From positions 186,001 to 250,000 of the forward strand of contig NZ_JAGFNP010000007.1 of NCBI RefSeq assembly GCF_017592475.1: a DNA stretch of 64,000 nt, written 5' to 3'. Source of the stretch: Glycomyces niveus (GTDB lineage: Bacteria > Actinomycetota > Actinomycetes > Mycobacteriales > Micromonosporaceae). The stretch's first letter is position 1, and each line of letters opens with the position of its first letter. Positions 59,474-64,000 of the stretch are shown one piece after another. Both the position numbers and the translations under genes were made by a program. The notes under the pieces were generated by a model. The model worked only from the letters and a program-made list of their open reading frames with translations, did not search any database and was not told the DNA's origin.

Positions 59474-60697
59474 TCAGCCCGCGATCAGCTCCTGCGCCTT
59501 CGCGGTGTAGCCGCGGATCTCCTCCTGCCACGCGAACGTGTCGGTCTCGATCGCCGTGTACTGCTCGGCCACGATCGCGTCGTACGTCGAATCCGCAGCG
59601 CTCCGGTAACCGGTCTCGTCCCCGCACGCGGCGAAGGCCACCGCCATGTCGACCTCGTACGCGCGCTTGCCCTCGAAGTCGGCGGGTACGTCCCGCGGCA
59701 GGTCCGGCACCGGCGGGTTCGTGTCCGCACTCGTCCCGCCCTCGGGTGTGAAACCGGGGTCGAACGGTTCGCCGGTGTAGAGCATCGCGGAGTAGTCCAG
59801 CATCGCGAGCCGCCCCGAGTCGTCGAACTCCCAACCGGGGTAGCCGGCCTCGCCGATGCAGTCGAGGAAACCGCCCTGTGAGCCGGCCGTCCGCTCCGCG
59901 TACGCGGCCTCGATCGCGGCGAAGTCGACGGACGGTTCCGCGGGCCGCCACTGCCAGTCGAGGTAGCCGCCGTCGATGTCGATCTCGACCTGCCGCGGCT
60001 CGCCGTACAGCGCCTCGATCATCTCGAGCTGGCACCCGCCCGGCTTCGGCCCGCTCGGCGTCGCGCCGTCCCCGAAGTCCAGCGAACCGTCCTCTGAGGA
60101 CTCAGTGCCGTCCTCCGGCGTCCACGTGCCCTCGAGGCCCGCGGTGGCCTCCTCGCCCTGGTACGCGACGCTCCACGCCCGCCGCTCGTCGTCGGGCAGC
60201 GACTCGAACGCCGAGTTGTCGAACTCCGGGGCGTCGTCCGTGAAAGAGTCGGGGAACGTCGCCTCGTAGTAGTCCTGCGTCTCTTGGGAGTCGAACATCT
60301 CCTCGGTCTCGGCCCACCAGCCGAAGCCCCACTCCGCCGCGATGTCCGCCTCGGGCAGGAAGTCCCGGGTCGGATAGTAGTCGACGAGCGAGAGGAGCAC
60401 GATCGGCTCGTGCTGCCCCAGCTCGCGCTGGTCGTGCACGGTGAAGCCCTGCTCCTCGAGGCAGTCGGCGATCACCCGGTCCTCGGCCGCGTCCAGCTCC
60501 TTCGTGAGCCGGATGTTCTCGTTGACCATCTCGAGCAGCCCGGCCGCGTCCACCGCGTCGCCCTCCGCCTTGTCGGACGCCTCGTCGGAGCCGCCGCCCG
60601 CGTCGGTGCACGCCGCCGCGGCGGCCAGGATCCCGATCAGCGCCGCCGTGTGCCGCCAGCGCGGCGCGGGGAGGCCGTTCCGTTCCGTTTTCCGCAT
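59474..60697 (-). CDS. Secreted lipoprotein, paralogue of the gene at 62953
   Basis: A 407-residue lipoprotein. Signal peptide with RWRHTAALIGILAAAAAC lipobox (AAAC); then an acidic, Trp/Tyr-rich mature part with few basic residues. Repeating block types: DCLEEQGFTVHDQ, AAEWGFGWWAETEEMF, GGCQLEMIEALYGEP, LDCIGEAGYPGWEF and CGDETGYRS; Cys at regular spacing suggest disulfides. The same blocks occur in the gene at 62953, so they form a family of unknown role, probably cell-surface. Start ATG 60697 was chosen for the signal peptide. Confidence 0.75.
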   Translation of the reverse strand: MRKTERNGLPAPRWRHTAALIGILAAAAACTDAGGGSDEASDKAEGDAVDAAGLLEMVNENIRLTKELDAAEDRVIADCLEEQGFTVHDQRELGQHEPIVLLSLVDYYPTRDFLPEADIAAEWGFGWWAETEEMFDSQETQDYYEATFPDSFTDDAPEFDNSAFESLPDDERRAWSVAYQGEEATAGLEGTWTPEDGTESSEDGSLDFGDGATPSGPKPGGCQLEMIEALYGEPRQVEIDIDGGYLDWQWRPAEPSVDFAAIEAAYAERTAGSQGGFLDCIGEAGYPGWEFDDSGRLAMLDYSAMLYTGEPFDPGFTPEGGTSADTNPPVPDLPRDVPADFEGKRAYEVDMAVAFAACGDETGYRSAADSTYDAIVAEQYTAIETDTFAWQEEIRGYTAKAQELIAG

Positions 60698-60744
60698 ACG
60701 CCGGAGACGCCGCGGGCCGCGGGCGCGGTTGCCTTCGCCGCGGA

Positions 60745-61659
60745 CTAACCGAGGCGCTTGCGCCATTCGAGGTCCGTGATCTGCAGCCGGGTCTTCGCCG
60801 AACCGTCCCAAGAGGTCTGGAAACCATGCGCCTCAAGCGCCGCGATCACCTCGCGGCCGATCGCGACGGTGTCGTCCGGGTCGTTCGACCGGGACCCGTA
60901 CGCGAGGTACAGGACGCCGTCGCCCGCGGTCTCGGTGTCCTGCATGTGGAAGAAGACGTAGCCGCGGTCCTCGGGGCCGGCCTCGGCCCAGATCTCGGTC
61001 GTGCCGCAGTTCTGGCAGCACGCGAAGTGCTCGCGGGCGACGATGCCGCCGCGGCTGATCGCCGCGAACGCCTCGGCCAGCCGGTCGCAGTCCGTTTCGC
61101 CCCAGGCCGCCTGCTCGGCGACGCGTTCGCGCCACATCGGCGCGAGGATCTCGCGCGCCTGCGCCTTGGTGATCGGCGGATCGGCCTCCGACATGTCCAC
61201 AAGCGACCGCACCATCTCGTCGAACGACAGGTAGCCCTCGGAGAGGTACCGGGCCGCGAGCACGGTCGTCTCCGCGGCCGTCTCGGGGGCGGGCGCGGGC
61301 ACCGGCTCGGGGTGCCACCACTCCGCGGGCTCCCACGGATGCGCACCCTCCCAACCGGTCTCGTTGCGCGCCCAGGCCACGAACACCGCAGCGGCCGCCT
61401 CCACGTCGAGCGACGCCTCCATCCAGGGCTCGTCGCCGACGCGGAACGACACTTCGACGCGTCCGGAGCCCTCGTCGCCCGCGGCCTGGATGCAGTCGTG
61501 CGGCAGGTCGGGGACGCGCTGGACGACGATCCACTCGAGGGACCCGTCGTCCAACCCGCGCACCCGGTCGGCGAGGGCGTCCGCGGTGGGGTGCGCGAAG
61601 CGCCGGTCCCGGTCGTCGTGGCCGCGGACCGGCAGCGGCGCGGCAGGGGTGTCGCTCAT
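60745..61659 (-). CDS. DUF6891-like protein
   Basis: A 304-residue soluble protein. The last half carries AISRGGIVAREHFACCQNCG, then TEIWAEAGPEDRGYVFFHMQ and VLYLAYGS, which I associate with DUF6891; the CCxxC cluster may bind zinc. The N-terminal half is an adaptor-like Trp-rich segment with AAVFVAWARNETGWEGAHPW. No enzymatic motif is evident. It lies between the lipoprotein and the TAT-exported hydrolase on the minus strand, 47 bp from the former and 44 bp from the latter's stop. Confidence 0.7.
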   Translation of the reverse strand: MSDTPAAPLPVRGHDDRDRRFAHPTADALADRVRGLDDGSLEWIVVQRVPDLPHDCIQAAGDEGSGRVEVSFRVGDEPWMEASLDVEAAAAVFVAWARNETGWEGAHPWEPAEWWHPEPVPAPAPETAAETTVLAARYLSEGYLSFDEMVRSLVDMSEADPPITKAQAREILAPMWRERVAEQAAWGETDCDRLAEAFAAISRGGIVAREHFACCQNCGTTEIWAEAGPEDRGYVFFHMQDTETAGDGVLYLAYGSRSNDPDDTVAIGREVIAALEAHGFQTSWDGSAKTRLQITDLEWRKRLG

Positions 61660-61703
61660 GCGGCCACCCTACGACGCCGCCTCCAGCGGGTGCAGCGGCC
61701 GGG

Positions 61704-62675
61704 TCAGACCTGGTACCAGACGTGGAAGTCGTCGTACTTGTGGATGCCGGGCACCCCGCCGATCTCGCGCACGGCCTCTTGCAGCGCCCGAAGCTGTGGG
61801 ACCCGCATCGGCAGCGCCGCCTCGTCGGGCTGGTACGTCCACCCGCGCGGGTAGTCGACGTCGGGTTGGACCGACATCTCGACGTGGCACCCGAGCAGGT
61901 GCGAGACCGGGTGCTCGTCGCACCAGGCCACCAGTCGGTCCACAGTGGCTGCGAAGGCATCCCAGTCCTGCACGTACAGGCGGCCCGGGTAGAAGGTGTC
62001 GCCGGTCAGCAGCAGCTGTGTCCACCGGTCGTAGAACACCGTCGCCGAGGCGTGGTGGCCCGGCCCCGGCACGACGTCGACCACGCGCCCGCCCAGGTCG
62101 AGCTTCCGCGGCGTCGCGGGCCAGTCCGCGAACCCGTAGAACGCCTTGACCGCATCGAGACCCGGACCGACCACAGTGGTGTCCGGCCGGTCCGCGAATT
62201 GCGCGTCGGCGGCCTTGTGGTCGCCGTGCCCGTGCGTATGCGCGACGATCAGCCGGTACCCGCGCCGCGGATGCTTCGCGAGCCAGTCCGCGAGATGCGC
62301 GTCCACTACCGTACGCAGCGGGAAGTACTCCGGTTCTGGCGTCGCCCCGGTGTCGACGAGCAGCGCCGCGTCATTCCCGAACAGCAGGAACATGAACGGC
62401 GCTTCGTAGTTCACCGACTTGTTCTGGCGCATGATCACCGTGTGCTCGTCGGCGTGGTGCGACTGGATCTCCGGGGCCGGATCGTGCTTGGGCGACGGCC
62501 AGCCCGCGTGCCAGTCGGCCTCCAGGTCCGGCACGCACCCGCCCGGACGGAACCTCACCTGCGACATGGTCTCCTCCTCGGCGTGCGCGGGCCGCGCATG
62601 GAACGCGGCGGCCCCGGCGGCGAGCGTACTCAACGCCCCGGCGGCGAGCACGGAACGGCGGCTTGCAACGGTCAC
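61704..62675 (-). CDS. TAT-exported MBL-fold hydrolase
   Basis: A 323-residue protein from GTG 62675 with a twin-arginine signal (ASRRSVLAAGALSTLAAG, then AHA cleavage region). The MBL core shows LIVAHTHGHGDHKAAD (HxHxDH with Gly) with VVPGPGHHASATVFY and LLLTGDTFYPG, ligands His and Asp of the second zinc. It should therefore act outside the membrane. Its substrate is unknown. The DUF6891-like gene starts 44 bp downstream. Confidence 0.88.
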   Translation of the reverse strand: MTVASRRSVLAAGALSTLAAGAAAFHARPAHAEEETMSQVRFRPGGCVPDLEADWHAGWPSPKHDPAPEIQSHHADEHTVIMRQNKSVNYEAPFMFLLFGNDAALLVDTGATPEPEYFPLRTVVDAHLADWLAKHPRRGYRLIVAHTHGHGDHKAADAQFADRPDTTVVGPGLDAVKAFYGFADWPATPRKLDLGGRVVDVVPGPGHHASATVFYDRWTQLLLTGDTFYPGRLYVQDWDAFAATVDRLVAWCDEHPVSHLLGCHVEMSVQPDVDYPRGWTYQPDEAALPMRVPQLRALQEAVREIGGVPGIHKYDDFHVWYQV

Positions 62676-62952
62676 GGCGACTCCGATCGACTCCGCATCC
62701 CCACGGTGCCGGACCGGCCCGCGGATGCGGAGACCCAGTCTCACCGGCCCCGCGCCGCCGCACCTCGACTTCGCGGACGAACTGCGCCCCAAGTAGTCTC
62801 GACCAAAGTGGCAGGGCGAATCCGACCCCGGTCGGAGCCCCGCCTCCACCCGCAGGGAACGAGACGGCAGAAACCCCGTGAACCCGGGCAACCCCGCCCC
62901 GCGGCAACGGCGTATTCCATGCGTTCCCGCCGCCCCGCAGAAAGCAAGGTCG

Positions 62953-64000
62953 ATGCGTCGCCTCCTCATACCCGCGCTCGCCGGAGCGCTCGTCCTCTCC
63001 GCCTGCAGCGAACCGGAGCCCGAAGTCACCGAAGCGGACGTCGCCGCGATCGAAGCGAGCCTCGTGAACGGCTCCACGCTGGCCTGGGAGCTGACGCAGG
63101 CCGAGACGCGGGTCGCGAGCATGTGCATGCAGGACGAGGGGTTCACGGTGCACGACACGAGCCGCCTGCACGGCAACATGATCCCGAACCGCTTCGAGGG
63201 GTTCGACGCCCCCTACGCGCGCATCCCCACGGTCGCGCAGGCCGAGAAGTTCGGCTTCGGCACCTGGGTGCAGGCCACGGACACCGATGCGGCCCTCGCG
63301 ATGCGCGAGGACGTCGACTACCTGGCCTTCACCGCCGACGACATGGGCTGGCTCTTGGAGGCCGAGGCCGAGGACGACTCCTATGAGGAGTGGCAGGCGA
63401 TGGGCGAGGAGTACCACGAGGAGTGGACCGCGGCGTTCGTCGGCGCCGAGCGCGCCGCCTACGACGCGGCCATGTCGGAGGCGTTCGAGGAGGCCGACTC
63501 CGACGCGGAGTACGAGGACATCGACGTCGGCGAGCAGCCGCCCTTCGGCGGCTGCGAGCTGGAGACGATCGAGATCGTCTATGGCGAACCGGTCCACCAC
63601 GAGGTCGAGGGCGATGAGTACTGGAGCAAGCCCGACACGGAGAGCCCGCTCACGTGGATCGGCGACGGCGAGCTGTACGCCGAACTCTCGGCCGACTACG
63701 CCGAGCAGGAGGAGGACTTCCTCGTCTGCGTCGGCGAACGCGGGCACGGCGAATGGGAGTTCGACGACTTCGGGTGGCTGCCGACCCGGTCCTACTTGGA
63801 CCAGCTGTACGGCGGCGGCGTCGGGGGCATGGAGAACGTACCGCCCCTCACCGACGAGGCCGAGGACGCCGAGGACCCGGTCGCCTACGAGTTCGCCATG
63901 GCCCTCGACTTCGCCCAGTGCGCCGAGGAGGCCGGCTTGCGTGAAGGCACCGACGAGGCCTGGGCGCGCATGAGCGTCGCGAAGGTCATCGACCGTGAGG
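62953..64000 (+). CDS. Secreted lipoprotein, paralogue of the gene at 59474 (3' end outside window)
   Basis: The frame is open from ATG 62953 to the window edge (349 codons seen). Signal peptide MRRLLIPALAGALVLSAC with lipobox LSAC. The blocks CMQDEGFTVHDT, AEKFGFGTWVQAT, GGCELETIEIVYGEP, FLVCVGERGHGEWEF and CAEEAGLREG match the family in the gene at 59474. Mature sequence is very acidic (long runs of Asp and Glu). Function unknown; presumably a surface-exposed protein of the same family. A GCAAGG ribosome-binding site precedes it. Confidence 0.8.
   Translation, partial: MRRLLIPALAGALVLSACSEPEPEVTEADVAAIEASLVNGSTLAWELTQAETRVASMCMQDEGFTVHDTSRLHGNMIPNRFEGFDAPYARIPTVAQAEKFGFGTWVQATDTDAALAMREDVDYLAFTADDMGWLLEAEAEDDSYEEWQAMGEEYHEEWTAAFVGAERAAYDAAMSEAFEEADSDAEYEDIDVGEQPPFGGCELETIEIVYGEPVHHEVEGDEYWSKPDTESPLTWIGDGELYAELSADYAEQEEDFLVCVGERGHGEWEFDDFGWLPTRSYLDQLYGGGVGGMENVPPLTDEAEDAEDPVAYEFAMALDFAQCAEEAGLREGTDEAWARMSVAKVIDRE

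Overview
The window looks like chromosome of a high-GC actinomycete. It carries a WhiB regulator, the actinobacterial mismatch-repair endonuclease NucS, a DUF3499 protein, and a manA / SIS / manB / DUF3499 / zincin / whiB2 / manC block in the order known from mycobacteria (Rv3255c to Rv3264c, where fbiA/fbiB sit inside). Long GC-rich genes with GTG or TTG starts and ATGA overlaps fit this. The genus cannot be fixed from the sequence alone. No rRNA, tRNA or CRISPR array was found.

Layout. (1) 1-11.3 kb is conserved core: the end of a GNAT acetyltransferase, the GDP-mannose supply genes, whiB2, a GH36 alpha-galactosidase and a small membrane protein. (2) 11.3-41.3 kb is an accessory region built around the 5' end of nucS. 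The intact nucS lies at 11308-11973 (minus). Copies of its promoter plus the first ~33 codons recur at 16131-16253 and 37054-37172, and a promoter/start-codon stub sits at 40607-40632. A large serine recombinase (35367-36986) lies next to the third copy. I read this as one or more integrative elements that enter at nucS and restore its 5' end. Cargo includes a DUF4132 protein; several small immunity-like genes; a membrane-anchored SepF-like protein next to a SLATT-type four-helix membrane protein; a Hachiman-like nuclease/helicase pair; a DddA-like cytosine deaminase with a coupled small gene; a dioxygenase-Nudix fusion; an XRE regulator with CYTH partner and two operator palindromes; an intact IS5-family element; and a coupling-protein/replication-relaxation/dead phosphoesterase transfer operon. 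(3) 41.3-64 kb is chromosome again: a second DUF4132 gene, a ROK-regulated sugar ABC-transport and catabolism operon, a PadR-controlled membrane protein, two MBL hydrolases, an epimerase, and two paralogous lipoproteins.

How the parts work together. The man genes convert fructose-6-phosphate to GDP-mannose for cell-envelope mannosylation. The ROK/AKR unit faces the operon Gfo-ABC-permease-permease-binding protein-two TIM-barrel isomerases, which should import and rearrange a carbohydrate or cyclitol. The accessory region joins mobility functions to defence and conflict functions, and 18.0-24.4 kb is clearly less GC-rich than its surroundings. The nucS/DUF4132 gene pair exists at both ends of the accessory region, which suggests the island grew by successive insertions or exchange at one locus.
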